64,000 nt of DNA from Malassezia japonica (lineage: Eukaryota > Basidiomycota > Malasseziomycetes > Malasseziales > Malasseziaceae). The notes under the pieces are model-generated. The model worked only from the letters and a program-made list of their open reading frames with translations. It did no database searches and was not told the DNA's origin. This document shows, one piece after another, positions 30,607 to 41,036 of this stretch. Location: assembly GCF_029542785.1 (NCBI RefSeq), contig NC_083377.1:186001-250000 (forward strand). The letters run 5' to 3'. How positions within the stretch are numbered: position 1 is the stretch's first letter; the number at the start of each line of letters is the position of its first letter. A program made the translations under genes and the position numbers.

Positions 30607-31395
30607 ACCCTGCCTGTGCTGATTCTACTTGCCAGATTTTGTCTGGCTGTTAACTCGACTCAGGCGATCCAGGGATATGAATCTCCAAAAGAGCACGGTG
30701 GGCGGTTTGGCACGGTAAGCCTCAGTTTTAATATGGACACTCAACAATGATCCAAAGGGCAACCGATTAATGTGATCCTCGCAAACAGCTCCGACAGAGA
30801 ACTTTATGACGCTGACTTTTTCGATTGGGACACTGGTCTTATTTATGGCTATGTCAACCCCCTTTCAGATATTGACAGGGCAAACGAGGACGATCTAGGA
30901 GACGGAAAAAGCCTACTGAACGCAACTAAAACCTTTCAGTTCTCAAGCCTTCACTGGGCAGACGTGTATGGTGGAAATCGATTGGACATTTTTCTTCAAA
31001 ATTCTATTAGTCCAGCTTTTATTTCTGCTGCGCTTCTCAACAACGGAAGCCTCGATTTCTCGGTTGCTCAAAATGGATATGACCTTGGTCGTGACTATGT
31101 GGTTGGCAATGCAGCACGAAGGCTCAGTAGGGAACGTCATGATATAAGGCCCGTGCTTAGCACGAAACTGCTCGAGTATGAGACTTCAATGCTGCAGGGA
31201 ATATCGGCCAACAACTTGTGCCAAAATATTGGAACAGATGGAAGGATTGCAGTTCTCGAAGTACAGTACATTTCCCGACGTGGCGATTCATCCTCAGGAA
31301 GCGCTCAATTTGTACTTATTCCGTTTATTCCAAACACACTATTGCTCTTAATGTCTATAATGGTCGCATTCGCGCCTATAACTTTGTATTTATGA
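30607..31395 (+). pseudogene. Array copy A: divergent, 5'-damaged member of the secreted family
   Basis: The body from about 30760 reads GQPINVILANSSD, QNGYDLGRDYVVGNAA, TSMLQGIS and IGTDGRIAVLEV, then a hydrophobic tail, so it is a family member. Upstream, a signal-like LPVLILLARFCLAV and GYESPKEHGG follow in one frame, but there is no ATG and an in-frame TAA lies just before. No clean donor/acceptor pair restores the frame between the two parts. It is probably a decayed gene, though an unusual start or intron cannot be ruled out. It is the most divergent copy and sits next to DAD4. Confidence 0.55.
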
Positions 31396-31500
31396 CGTAT
31401 CATTTCTTGGCAAGAGCACTTCCGTACAAGCTATCCGCGCCAAGAGCTTGGCGCCCGATTTGCCAGATCTCGCGTGCAGCTCACTCGGTCAGTGCACTAT

Positions 31501-31520
31501 GCATGATGACTAATTGGATG
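31501..31520 (+). repeat. Weak copy of the array upstream element (before copy B)
   Basis: GCATGATGACTAATTGGAT resembles the GATGAATAAGCAA core found upstream of other array members. It lies 47 bp before the copy B start. Confidence 0.3.
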
Positions 31521-31566
31521 CTAGGCCAAAACCGCCGTGTGGCACAGTCGTTTCTTATCCACGATC

Positions 31567-32386
31567 ATGCTGACGCGTACCGTGCTTCTATTGAGCGTAT
31601 TGGTCCATCTGTGCCTCGCTGCAGGCTCGTCCGATGGATACTCCCCGCCAAAAAACAATGGCGGAAAAATGACGACGGTACGCGGCTAGGCTAACGCAGA
31701 TTCTCAACAACACAGACGGTGAGCCTTTGAATGTGATCATTTCGGGCAACTCGGACAAGGCCGTGCTTAGTGAAGATGGTTTTGCAAGCTACTACAGGTC
31801 AATCGGCTTTGCTGTGGGATCGTGTGGTGGCCTCTCGCTGAACGACGTGCAAAAGGCCAACTTGGGTGATGGCAATGGAGTCGTCAACCAGACCGGCATT
31901 GCGCGTGAAGGACAGGGCGAAGGCTGCAATGAATCGTTTAAAGGCGGCAACCACTTCCGTTACTGGTTCCAAAACGGTACCAAGGCTGCCACGAATGCGG
32001 TTTTCATCGCGGCATCCGTCGAAATGCCAATCAAGCAGAACCACATGATTGTAAAGAATGGCTACGACCTCGGCCGCAACCAATTGGTCGGCAATGCGAC
32101 GCAGGGCACGACTACAGACTCTGACACGGGTAATCAATTCCAGACGACGTCGGTCAAGAATGATACGTCGCTTCTGAGCGGCATTTCCTCCAGCGACCTG
32201 AACCACAATATTGGAACGGATGGAAAGGTTGCTATCCTTCAAGTCAAGATGGTCAAGAAGGGTTCTGGATCTACGTCGTCTTCAAAAGACAACAGCCAGG
32301 CAGGGTTCGCTTCGTACATTCCCCGCGCGCCCGTCATGGCCGTCGCTGCTATCGTTGCACTTGCACCGATGACACTCGTTCTTTAA
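31567..32386 (+). CDS. Array copy B: secreted, probably GPI-anchored family protein
   Basis: 265 residues, exons 31567-31677 and 31700-32386, with a 22-nt intron at 31678-31699. The first exon encodes a signal peptide (TVLLLSVLVHLCLAAG) and DGYSPPKNNGGKMTT. The second has PLNVIISGNSD, KNGYDLGRNQLVGNAT, NDTSLLSGISSSDL and IGTDGKVAILQV, and ends in a hydrophobic tail (PVMAVAAIVALAPMTLVL) after a Ser-rich stretch. The features fit a surface GPI protein. I do not recognise the family or its function. Confidence 0.8.
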
Positions 32387-32500
32387 GTAGATATCTAGTC
32401 TTGTACCATGTATAGTGACAGACTATGGACATTCTTCCCCACATGCCTTGGCTCAAGTGTCGGCCACTGAGAGCAATGGTCTACATCATAGTTTGGACTC

Positions 32501-32526
32501 CATGCACGATGAGTAATCCAGTTTAT
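32501..32526 (+). repeat. Upstream element before array copy C
   Basis: CATGCACGATGAGTAATCC followed by AGTTTAT matches the core of the array element, 56 bp before the copy C start. Confidence 0.45.
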
Positions 32527-32581
32527 AGAATGCTGTCCGTGCCGTGCACGGTCGCTGGCGCGAGTCGGACTACTTTGTACA

Positions 32582-33389
32582 ATGATCATTTCGCGAGCTC
32601 TTGTTCTTCTCGTTATACTGGCCCAGTCGCTCTTTGTCTTGGCAGACGGGCTTGGCGGGTACGAATCGCCTGCTGCAAAAGGAGGTAGCATGGTCACGGT
32701 ATGTTGCGTGTGTGTTGACCCAGTCTATCAATGGGACGCAAGGCTATCCCTTGAACGTCATTATTTCGGCTAAAAGTGATCCTGGGCTGAAGAACAAATC
32801 TGCTTTGACTAGCTACATTACCTCTCTTGGATTGGACGAGGGACACTGCCCCAGCGGTGCTCCTCTTGATGAACTGAAGGCGAATGTGGGTAATGGCGAC
32901 GTTGTCGCGCAAAATGGAACCAATATTTTCCATACGCGCCGCTGTGTCGAGCCAAACACTGCCAATTTTCAGGTCGTTTATTGGATGCAAAAGGATGAGC
33001 ATGACAACATAGGTGCCATCTTTATTGCTGCCACAATCACTGTGTCAAATAAACTGGGTGGTGACAGTCCCATTGCGAATGCATATGATTTGGGTCGGGA
33101 CGAATTTGTGGCAAGGGCAACTTCGAATGGAGCAGGCGGACCCGTTGTTTACCCTATCAACAATTCCAGCTATATTGGCAAGGTTGTGTACAATGATACG
33201 CAGCTATTGGCTAACGTCTCTGACAAGGATTTGAGCGGTGGTGTTGGCACAGATGGTCGTGTACCCATTCTAGAGGTGACCAAGGTTAACCCCAACAGTC
33301 AAGCCGGCTTGTCATCTTATCGGCCGTCCATTATGATTATGGTGGCGGTCGCTATGGTCGCCTCTTTTCCTACGACGTACTTCATTTAG
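32582..33389 (+). CDS. Array copy C: secreted, probably GPI-anchored family protein
   Basis: 260 residues, exons 32582-32698 and 32724-33389, with a 25-nt intron at 32699-32723. Signal peptide ALVLLVILAQSLFVLADG, then GGYESPAAKGGSMVT. The body has YPLNVIISAKSDPGL, CVEPNTANFQVVYWMQ, AYDLGRDEFVARATSN, VVYNDTQLLANVSDKD and VGTDGRVPILEV. It ends in a hydrophobic tail. Several N-x-S/T sites are present. It uses many A/T-ending codons, unlike the GC-rich genes around the array. Confidence 0.8.
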
Positions 33390-33609
33390 TGGGCGTTATT
33401 GAGATACTGGCCATGTTTGGATCTGTAGTGACCATCCGTATCAATGTGACTCATAGGACATATCGTATTAATTGGATTTTGGCATTATTTCAGTCCCTGG
33501 CCGCAGGCTTAGACGACAAGCAGTTGAGTTCTTTGAATATGCACCGTCGCTAAATTTCGTCTTTGCACCGATTGTCGGATTCCATCATTGATTGACATGG
33601 CTTTGTACC

Positions 33610-34485
33610 ATGATACCACCCGTTTTAAACCTGTTGAGTATACTAGCACTGTTGACATTTTGCAATGCAGATGGCCCAGATGGATACGTCAACCCTGCCT
33701 CTCTCGGCAGAAACATGACCGCCACGCCAGCCAGTTCGCAAAATAAAGGAACAGGAGGAAAGTTAATCAATGTGATCATTTTTAACAAGTCCGACCATTC
33801 CCTGCTTTCAGAAAATGGTATATCCGAGTATCTTGGCTCGCTAGGCTACGACTCAGGCCCGTGTCTAGCGGGTGATCGTTTAGTTGGCGATCAAACCAAC
33901 GTCGGCAATAGCGAAGATACGATTATGTCTACGGCGCTTACATGACACTCGTCAACATGCGATATCGTTCAAAATCACAGTCTTCAGATCAATTATTGGA
34001 CTCAAATTGATTCGAGTAAGACCCAGGGCGCACACTTTATTGCTGCTGTTGTAGTATCACCAAATAAAGAGGGCGACCAAGTCGATAAAAACGGTTATGA
34101 TCTCGGTCGCGACGAGCTCGTGACTCGAGCAACGGTAAACAGTATCAACACACCAGTTGCTCGCCGATACAACAATAATTCGGAATACAGAACGCAGGTG
34201 GTATACAATGACACCGAGCTGCTTTCTAACATTTCGGCGAGTTACTTGCAGTTCAACGTGGGAACTGACAGTCGCGTACCTATTCAACTTGTGAGTATTG
34301 TCCAAAGCTCCAGCAACGAAACACCCGAAGTTTATCCCACACCACATTTGTCACATCCAGGCAGCCAAGCAGGTTTGACATCCTATCTCCCCTGGACTGC
34401 AATTGTGACAATTACGGTTATAGCTATTTTTGCAAACATACTTCCTTTCATATATCTAATCCCGAACACCCAACATGCCCTCTAA
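33610..34485 (+). pseudogene. Array copy D: intact-looking frame broken by one TGA
   Basis: The frame runs from a signal peptide (LNLLSILALLTFCNADG) to the hydrophobic tail, interrupted only by TGA at 33943-33945. Both sides are in the same frame. The residues after the stop (HSSTCD) align with the conserved W-H-S-x-x-C-D of paralogues (TWHMAECDT in copy E), so TGA stands where TGG is expected. The copy lacks the intron seen in copies B, C, E, G and H. It is either a recent pseudogene or a readthrough case. The rest shows NGYDLGRDELVTRAT and VVYNDTELLSNISASY. Confidence 0.75.
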
Positions 34486-34548
34486 GCGCACAAATTGGAC
34501 ATGCCCTCGGGTGTCGTTGCCGTGCAACTGTCCCAAATCAAGTCGCGA

Positions 34549-34610
34549 TGCCTCCACCTGTAATACAATTTCTTCCAATGCAAGATGAAGCAAGGTTTTA
34601 TGCGTTGTGC
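34549..34610 (+). repeat. Upstream element before array copy E
   Basis: GCGATGCCTCCACCTG followed 20 bases on by TGCAAGATGAAGCAAGGTTT. Both blocks of the array element are present, 54 bp before the copy E start. Confidence 0.45.
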
Positions 34611-34663
34611 TTAGACACAATACATCGTCACACACCGGCCCAAACGGCTACCTTTAAACAATC

Positions 34664-35534
34664 ATGGTTGAGCAACACCTATTTCTTTGGTTTGTCATGG
34701 CTTTTTCCGGCCTTGTGGCCGCCGGTGGTCCAGGCGGCTATCTTTCCCCTTATACGCAGGGAGGCAATATGACGACCACAGTACGTTGTGGACCTAACCT
34801 AGACCAAAAATCATAATAACGGTTGGCCGATGAACGTTATTATTTCAAACAAATCAAGCCTGGAAGTTCTGAATTTCGACGGTATGGCAGACTATTTCTT
34901 TTCCCTCGGGCTCTTAAATGGCACATGCAATAACGGCGAGGATGCCACTAACCAATTTGACCATCTCCAAACCTCATCCTCGGGCAGTTACGGCACAGAC
35001 GTCACCTGGCATATGGCAGAATGTGACACGCGCGGCCGCCCTGGTATGCGCTTCAAGTATTATTGGCAGGAAAATGCCACGAGCATGTCCTTCGGTGCAC
35101 ATTTTATTGCCGCTGCGGTGGTAATTGCTCGTGGGGGCACGGATAAAGTGGTGGACAATGGCTATAACCTCGGACGCGACCAACTTGTAGCAATAATGAC
35201 CGCGAATAATACCGGTCGCCCTATTGCATCTTACTCAAATGAGCTCTTCAAAAAGAGGGAAGAATACAGATCAACCGTTGTCTACAATGATACAGAACTT
35301 TTGTCCAATGTCACTGCGAATGACTTGGCTTTCAATATCAGTACGGATGGACGTGTACCTGTTCTGCTCATTCAAAAGACAAATATCTCTGAAGGAGAAT
35401 CGCCTATTGAGGTTGTTCCGCAAGCAAAAAGGAACGTTGGACACAGCATCCGAGTTGTTCAGGCCCCCTACCTATGGGCCACCCTACTTGTGCTTGTCAT
35501 TACCTTGGTTGGACTTGCACCCTTCACACAGTAG
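34664..35534 (+). CDS. Array copy E: secreted, probably GPI-anchored family protein
   Basis: 282 residues, exons 34664-34780 and 34803-35534, with a 22-nt intron at 34781-34802. The signal peptide (LFLWFVMAFSGLVAAGG) leads to PGGYLSPYTQGGNMTTT. The second exon has MNVIISNKSSLEVLN, TWHMAECDTRGRPGMRFKYY, NGYNLGRDQLVAI, STVVYNDTELLSNV and ISTDGRVPVLLI. It ends in a hydrophobic helix (LWATLLVLVITLVGLAPF) suited to GPI attachment or anchoring. Confidence 0.8.
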
Positions 35535-35631
35535 TATGACTACTTCATTTTAATGCTACTCAACTTTCAAGGCAATAGTAATTCTAATCCGATAGCGTTC
35601 AAGATTCTTGGCAAACTGACCGCTAGGGTTA

Positions 35632-35690
35632 GATGCACGATGAATAAGCAAGGTTTGGTGCTCCATGCGTCTCAAATCGAATGAGCTCGT
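35632..35690 (+). repeat. Upstream element before array copy F
   Basis: ATGCACGATGAATAAGCAAG, then GTTTGGTGCTCCATGCGTC: a clear copy of the array element about 35 bp before the copy F start. Confidence 0.6.
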
Positions 35691-35723
35691 GTCTGGTCCG
35701 GTTCGAACCGAGCCTCTTTCACG

Positions 35724-36557
35724 ATGTTAGCGTATTCTCTGAATTTAGGTGTCTTGTTTCTAGTGACATGTGTCCTGGCTGAAGGACCCGGCGGGTACAT
35801 GTCGCCGTGGTCGGTGGGAGGTAATATGACTACGTTCCCGCGTCAAGATGGTACAAAAGGAACTCCATTCAATTTGATCATCTCCAACAAGTCAGACATT
35901 GCAATAAACCAGGAATTTGAATTTACTCACTATTTTCATTCCCTGGGTTATGAAGACAATGTCGAGTATAAAAACACGCTTCCTAGGTCTATGCAGGCAA
36001 ACGTGGGCGGTAGTAACTTCCCCATTACTAGTACAGAGTTTGAATGGTATTCGCCAGATTGTAAGAATCCACAACTGGCTTGTCTTCAATTTATTTATTG
36101 GCCCCAACAGGGTGCCCGGAACGATTATGGAGCCAGGTTCATCACTGCCGCGATGGCCAATTCAAGCGCCGAAGGCGTCAAAGTTATTGAAAATGGTTAC
36201 GACCTTGCCCGTGATCAAATCGTGTCCAGAGCAACCCTCAATTCTACTAGTGCGCCAATTCGGGACAATACGAATAGGACCCAAGCGTTCAAGACTACTG
36301 TCGTGTTCAACGATACAGAGCTTTTGGCAAACATCTCTGCTACTGACTTGCAATCGGGTATCGGTACTGACCGCCGAGTTCCCATTCTTCTAGTCGAGAA
36401 GCTCATTGTTTCTGAAAACGATACATTGAAAGAATTTCCTTTTTCCGATCCTTCCCTCCATGGCAATGGAGCACCAAGTATTACTCGTCGCTTCCCCTCT
36501 GCTCGTACCATGATTAAGTCTGCACTTTTCACTCTCGTAGCTTCACTCATTTTGTAA
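35724..36557 (+). CDS. Array copy F: intronless secreted family protein
   Basis: 277 residues, one exon. Signal peptide SLNLGVLFLVTCVLAEG, then GPGGYMSPWSVGGNMTT continues straight into FPRQDGTKGTPFNLIISN without the intron present at this position in copies B, C, E, G and H. It belongs to a subgroup with copies I and J marked by NGYDLARD and TDRRVPILLVEKL. Other motifs are TTVVFNDTELLANIS. The tail (MIKSALFTLVASLIL) is hydrophobic. Confidence 0.82.
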   Translation: MLAYSLNLGVLFLVTCVLAEGPGGYMSPWSVGGNMTTFPRQDGTKGTPFNLIISNKSDIAINQEFEFTHYFHSLGYEDNVEYKNTLPRSMQANVGGSNFPITSTEFEWYSPDCKNPQLACLQFIYWPQQGARNDYGARFITAAMANSSAEGVKVIENGYDLARDQIVSRATLNSTSAPIRDNTNRTQAFKTTVVFNDTELLANISATDLQSGIGTDRRVPILLVEKLIVSENDTLKEFPFSDPSLHGNGAPSITRRFPSARTMIKSALFTLVASLIL

Positions 36558-36635
36558 TCATGCAGAATGCAAGCCCGTCAAATCGTGGTGCAGCCCCCGC
36601 ACGACATCCTTGCCTTTTCCCCAGGTCCAGCTGCA

Positions 36636-36687
36636 ATGCCTCCACATGGTCCCAATTTCTCATGTATGATGATTCAGCGAGTCTGAC
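36636..36687 (+). repeat. Upstream element before array copy G
   Basis: AATGCCTCCACATGG, then ATGTATGATGATTCAGCGAG: a diverged copy of the array element, 57 bp before the copy G start. Confidence 0.4.
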
Positions 36688-36743
36688 ACAATAGGCATAA
36701 ACAGCAATATCCAAACGTGCTAACGAAGTAGCATTATACGGTC

Positions 36744-37593
36744 ATGTTTGCTCTAGCGCTGCTTGCGCTGGGCTTTCTGGCACAAATTGTATTTGCTGCA
36801 GCTGATGGTTCCGGTGGCTACATTCCCCCAGCCTCGTTGGGCGGTAGCATGATTACGGTGCGTGGTTTTCCTAATGCAGCTCAGCGATGGTGTCAAAAAG
36901 CAGCCCATTAATGTCATTATTTCCAACAAGTCGGACGCGAGCGTTTTAAGACATACTGGTTTAATGGACTACTTTAAATCATTAGGCTATGAGATTGAGT
37001 CCTGTTTTTATGGTGCCCCGAACAATCAAACCGCCAATGTTAGCAATGGCACCTACATCCTTAATCGTTTTGGATACAATTGGCACTCGGCTGAATGCGA
37101 TACCAACCCTGACAAGCCTGTCCTTGGTATTCATGCCTGGTCTCAGAATCGGACGAATGAAGAGTTGGGTGCATTGTTCATTGCAGCTACCGTGCTCACC
37201 ACAAACAAACAAGGTGACAAGGTGGAACAGAATGGATATGACCGCGGCCGTGACTTGTTTGTGTCCAGGGCTACTTTGGACTACAGCAATGATTATATCG
37301 GCAGTGCGGCTAACAAATCTATGGAATACAAAACACAGGTCGTGTACAACGATACGCAGCTTCTTGCTAACGTGCCGAAAGATCTAGACGGCGATGTGAC
37401 CACGGACGGTCGTGTCCCTATCCTTCTTGTTGAGCACCGCGCGATTCCCAGTGACCAGATGCCTATTTCATATCCTAGCACGATGCCGATGCAGCAGAGC
37501 GGCCAACCCGGGCGAATTTCGAACCTTTCAAGTATGTCTACCGCGGCCATTGCTGCTATGGTTGCACTTTCCACTCTGACGTTTACTCTATAA
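36744..37593 (+). CDS. Array copy G: secreted, probably GPI-anchored family protein
   Basis: 275 residues, exons 36744-36857 and 36880-37593, with a 22-nt intron at 36858-36879. Signal peptide LALLALGFLAQIVFAAADG, then GGYIPPASLGGSMIT. The body has PINVIISNKSDASVL, WHSAECDTNPDKPVLG, NGYDRGRDLFVSRAT, TQVVYNDTQLLANV and TTDGRVPILLVEH, and ends in a hydrophobic tail (TAAIAAMVALSTLTFTL). Confidence 0.8.
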
Positions 37594-37710
37594 AGATAGG
37601 ACTCTATTTAAAAGAGGTTGTACAAGATAGGTCGTGCGTCATTTGTCTCGCTCGCCTCGGGGTAAATCAAATCTTCTTGGCGGACGATCACCCTGCATAA
37701 TAATTTATTC

Positions 37711-37750
37711 ATGTACGATGATTAAGCAAGTTTGAAACTCGATGCATCGT
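37711..37750 (+). repeat. Upstream element 1 before array copy H
   Basis: ATGTACGATGATTAAGCAAG, then TTTGAAACTCGATGCATCG: a copy of the array element in the 293-bp gap between copies G and H. Confidence 0.5.
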
Positions 37751-37802
37751 ACATGCAAGTGTGGGGAAGTCGCAATTCAGCTTCGCCAGGGTCAGTGTGC
37801 TG

Positions 37803-37860
37803 CGTGATGGTTAAGCAACGTATGGTGCTCCGTGCATATGATCAAGAACCGATTCGCATC
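37803..37860 (+). repeat. Upstream element 2 before array copy H
   Basis: GTGATGGTTAAGCAACGTAT, then GGTGCTCCGTGCATATGATC and AAGAACCGATTCGCATC: a long, well-matched copy ending 27 bp before the copy H start. Two copies in one gap suggest local duplication. Confidence 0.6.
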
Positions 37861-37886
37861 TGCCCATCTTTTGACTCTCAACCAGG

Positions 37887-38749
37887 ATGCTGGTGCGTTC
37901 GCTACGTCTGTGTCTATTCTCTTTGGCACCCTTGGTGATTGCTGAAGGACCGGGCGGCTACGTCTCTCCTTATTCAAAGGGAAGTAATATGACTGTTGTA
38001 TATTGCCTATCCTCATGCAGGCTTTCGGAAGTGATTACACGCAGCAGCCATTCAATGTCATTCTTTCAAGCTATTCGGACGAAGGTATGCTAGACCATTG
38101 GAATATGAGCGACTATATGACATCCCTTGGGTACGCATTGGGAAAATGCGCAACAGGTGATCGAGGCCCTCCCATTACTAGTGATGAAGATTCAGGAATG
38201 TTTCGTCATTCGCCTGAATGTGATACGTCTCGAACCGAGAGTCTTTATTTTCATTATGTTTGGAAACCATCTGAAAATACGACGCAAGATGCAGTCTTTA
38301 TCGCCGCAGCCTTGGTGATTCCAGGAAAAAACGGCGACAGGGTCATCGACAATGGTTTTGATCTCGGCCGTGATGCATTTGTATCCAGGGCGACTCTAAA
38401 CAATACGGGCGGTCCTATTGCCAGTTTTGCCAATACGGTCTCGAAGAGCTCAAATATCGAGTTTAGGACTTCCGTCGTGCACAATGACACCTCACTCCTG
38501 GCCAATGTCTCGAAACAGAATTTTGCCAACAATGTTAGCACGGACGGTCGCATTCCTATTCTCGTTATCCACAGGTCCAATGTGGCTGGCAATGAGGCGC
38601 CTAGACACTTTCCCACTCCCAATGCGACTTCAGCTGCGGATGCGTCTCACCATGGTGGTCAAGCCGGTATGACATATTACCTCCCTACAACCCAGCTCGT
38701 AGTTCTGGCTTCAATCATTGCCCTTGCGCCGATGGCATTTAGTACTTGA
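37887..38749 (+). CDS. Array copy H: secreted, probably GPI-anchored family protein
   Basis: 279 residues, exons 37887-37997 and 38021-38749, with a 23-nt intron at 37998-38020. The signal peptide (LRLCLFSLAPLVIAEG) precedes GGYVSPYSKGSNMTV. The body has PFNVILSSYSDEGML, FRHSPECDTSRTESLY, NGFDLGRDAFVSRATL, TSVVHNDTSLLANVS and VSTDGRIPILVI. Before the hydrophobic tail it reads HHGGQAGMTYYLP, also recognisable in remnant K. Confidence 0.8.
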
Positions 38750-38820
38750 TTCAATGACAATAGAATTAGAATCGCCAGGCGACATCTAAACCCCAGTTCG
38801 AATTGTTCTTGTCGTTGCAA

Positions 38821-38860
38821 CCTCTTGGCATTCCTCCACCTCGACTCGCGATGCACAATA
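38821..38860 (+). repeat. Array upstream element without a full gene
   Basis: CCTCTTGGCATTCCTCCACC then ATGCACAATAAAAG: the 5' block and start of the core, followed not by a family gene but by a short hydrophobic frame. It is probably the leftover of a lost copy. Confidence 0.5.
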
Positions 38861-38952
38861 AAAGCGCCGCGGTTATGACTTGCCTTGCTATTCTTTTTAT
38901 AGTGTTTTGTGCTTTTATGGCCTCAATTGTGCTCATGATGGTTGTATTTTGA
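38851..38952 (+). CDS. Short hydrophobic open frame, probably non-coding remnant
   Basis: 33 codons from ATG to TGA. The peptide is almost entirely one hydrophobic helix (CLAILFIVFCAFMASIVLMM). It begins inside the array upstream element, so it is more likely chance or a relic of a lost signal-peptide exon than a real gene. No conserved neighbour supports it. Confidence 0.2.
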   Translation: MHNKSAAVMTCLAILFIVFCAFMASIVLMMVVF

Positions 38953-39024
38953 CGTGATTCATAAGATAAATTCATCCTGGGCAATGCAATGTAAAGTAGA
39001 TCGCCAAGGACAAGTTCAATTTAG

Positions 39025-39120
39025 TCGCTCTTGGCGCTCCTCCACCTCGATTCAGAATGCACAATGAATAAGCAAAGTTTGATGATCCGTGCATGTGAGA
39101 AAGAATTGATTCGCAACTGG
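39025..39120 (+). repeat. Upstream element before array copy I
   Basis: CTCTTGGCGCTCCTCCACCT, then ATGCACAATGAATAAGCAA and GTTTGATGATCCGTGCATG: a full-length copy ending about 27 bp before the copy I start. Confidence 0.65.
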
Positions 39121-39146
39121 TCAACCCAGACTTGCTCTCGTCCGCA

Positions 39147-39992
39147 ATGCTATCCCATTTCTTGATTCTGTGCTTATTATCCATTACCGCTTTCGTTGCC
39201 GCTGATGGGCCGGGAGGCTACATTTCTCCATGGTCATTGGGAGGCAGCATGACTACTGTTCCTAGAGATCCAGCCAACAATGGGACCAAAGGATTACCGT
39301 TAAACCTGATAATTTCGAGCAAATCAGAGATCCATTACACTTCATCTCCTGGGATATTTCATTTTTTTGAATCCCTTGGGTATGGAATCCCCGGGTACAA
39401 TAACTCTGTGTCCTCGAATACGCTCACGATGGATGATCGAATGAATATCGGCCCCAACAGTCTTTATTTGCCTTATCCGAAATTCTTTTCATCAGACTGT
39501 AAAGATCCTCAAAATGCATGCCTTCAATTTTCTTTTGTGCACCAGATTGACGACGATGGCGTGCTAGATGACCAAGCTGGAGCCGTTTTTGTTACGGCTG
39601 CACTCGCACATTCGAGTGCAGGTGATGTCAAGGTGAACGAAAATGGATATGACCTTGCCCGAGACCAAATTGTAGCAAAAGCCACGTCAAGCTACTCTGG
39701 TGAGCCGATCGTTGACTCTGCCAACAAGAGCATTGCCTACAAAACCACTGTTGTGTATAACGATACCGAGCTTCTTTCTAACATCTCGGCAAATGATCTG
39801 CGGGATAATGTTAGTACTGACAGACGCGTCCCAATCCTTTTAGTGGAAAAGCTTACGGCTCCATTCAACGAGCCGACCAAGTCATACCCTGGGTATTTTA
39901 GTGGTGCCGGTATTATATCCCCTCTTTCAACCATGCAAGTCATTCTTGTTATTACCATTGTTTCGCTCTTACCTATGGCATTCATGAGTTGA
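39147..39992 (+). CDS. Array copy I: intronless secreted family protein
   Basis: 281 residues, one exon. Signal peptide FLILCLLSITAFVAADG, then GGYISPWSLGGSMTT and directly VPRDPANNGTKGLPLNLIIS, so the intron is absent. Motifs include SSDCKDPQNACLQFSF, NENGYDLARDQIVAKAT, TTVVYNDTELLSNISAND and VSTDRRVPILLVEKL. The tail (MQVILVITIVSLLPMAFMS) is hydrophobic. It is closest to copies F and J. Confidence 0.82.
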   Translation: MLSHFLILCLLSITAFVAADGPGGYISPWSLGGSMTTVPRDPANNGTKGLPLNLIISSKSEIHYTSSPGIFHFFESLGYGIPGYNNSVSSNTLTMDDRMNIGPNSLYLPYPKFFSSDCKDPQNACLQFSFVHQIDDDGVLDDQAGAVFVTAALAHSSAGDVKVNENGYDLARDQIVAKATSSYSGEPIVDSANKSIAYKTTVVYNDTELLSNISANDLRDNVSTDRRVPILLVEKLTAPFNEPTKSYPGYFSGAGIISPLSTMQVILVITIVSLLPMAFMS

Positions 39993-40067
39993 TTTCATGA
40001 CAATAGTTTGAGAGCTAATAGGCATCAAATAAAAAAAACGCAGATCGACTTGCGCACGTCATTGGAC

Positions 40068-40160
40068 CCTCTTGGCATTCCTCCACCTTGATCGTAATGC
40101 ATAATCAATAAGCAAAGTTTGATGCACCGCGCATCTGAACAAGAATACGTTCGCATCGGT
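40068..40160 (+). repeat. Upstream element before array copy J
   Basis: CTCTTGGCATTCCTCCACCT, then ATGCATAATCAATAAGCAA and GTTTGATGCACCGCGCATC: a full-length copy, nearly the same as that before copy I. Confidence 0.65.
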
Positions 40161-40186
40161 CCAATTCAAGCTAGCTGTCGACCACG

Positions 40187-41036
40187 ATGCTACCGCCTTT
40201 GATGTTTCTGTGGTTATTTTCCTTTGCCACACTTGTCACCGCTGACGAGACCGGTGGGTACATTTCCCCGTGGTCCATGGGGGGGCAATATGACTACCAT
40301 CCCTAATAACCCAACCAGCAATGCATCCAAAGGACTGCCGCTAAACCTGATTATCTCCAACAAATCAGATATACATACGGGCGGTGATCCACCCACGCCT
40401 ACAGCATTCTTTATATCCCTTGGTTTCGATGGTTGAGCGCCTGATATTCTGTCTCGTTTGACGAAACTCCACTTGAATGATACAATCTCGGTGGCAGGCT
40501 CCAAGACGGGTTATCTCAGACAACCAGAGTTTTATTCACAAGGCTGTCTCGATTCGACAGAGTCCTACCTTCAATTTGTGTCTTAAACTCAAGATAATCG
40601 TTCTCATTTTTCAAATGGCGACGAAAAAGCGGCCGTGTTCATCGGTGCTGCAATTGCCCATTCCACTGCGGATGAAGTCAAGGTTGTCGAAAATGGGTAT
40701 GATTTGGCCCGAGACGAAATCGTAGCTAGGGCAACGTCAAGCCACTCTGGCCAGCCGGTTATTGACTACTCCAACAAGAGCCTTGCGTACAAGACTACTG
40801 TCGTCTACTATGATACCGAACTTCTTTCCAACATCTCAGCGAGTGACTTGCTCGACAACATTGGCACTGACCACCGTGTCCCAATCCTTCTGGTGGAAAC
40901 ACTCTCGGCCCCATTTAAGGAGTCAACCAAATCTTATCCTATCTTTAACGGTGGTGCCGGGGTGTGGGCTTCTCTTCCTATTGTCCCACTTGCCCTCTTT
41001 GCCTCTATAATTGCTCTTCTTCCCATCATTCTTTAA
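40187..41036 (+). pseudogene. Array copy J: broken intronless family member
   Basis: The signal peptide (PLMFLWLFSFATLVTADE) and GGYISPWSMGG are in one frame. A run of seven G at about 40279-40285 shifts the frame by one base relative to the following NMTTIPNNPTSNASKGLPL. The body then meets TGA at 40434-40436 and TAA at 40584-40586, while the later part (NGYDLARDEIVARAT, TTVVYYDTELLSNISA, IGTDHRVPILLVETL, hydrophobic tail) remains open. Three independent lesions mark a pseudogene. Confidence 0.85.
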
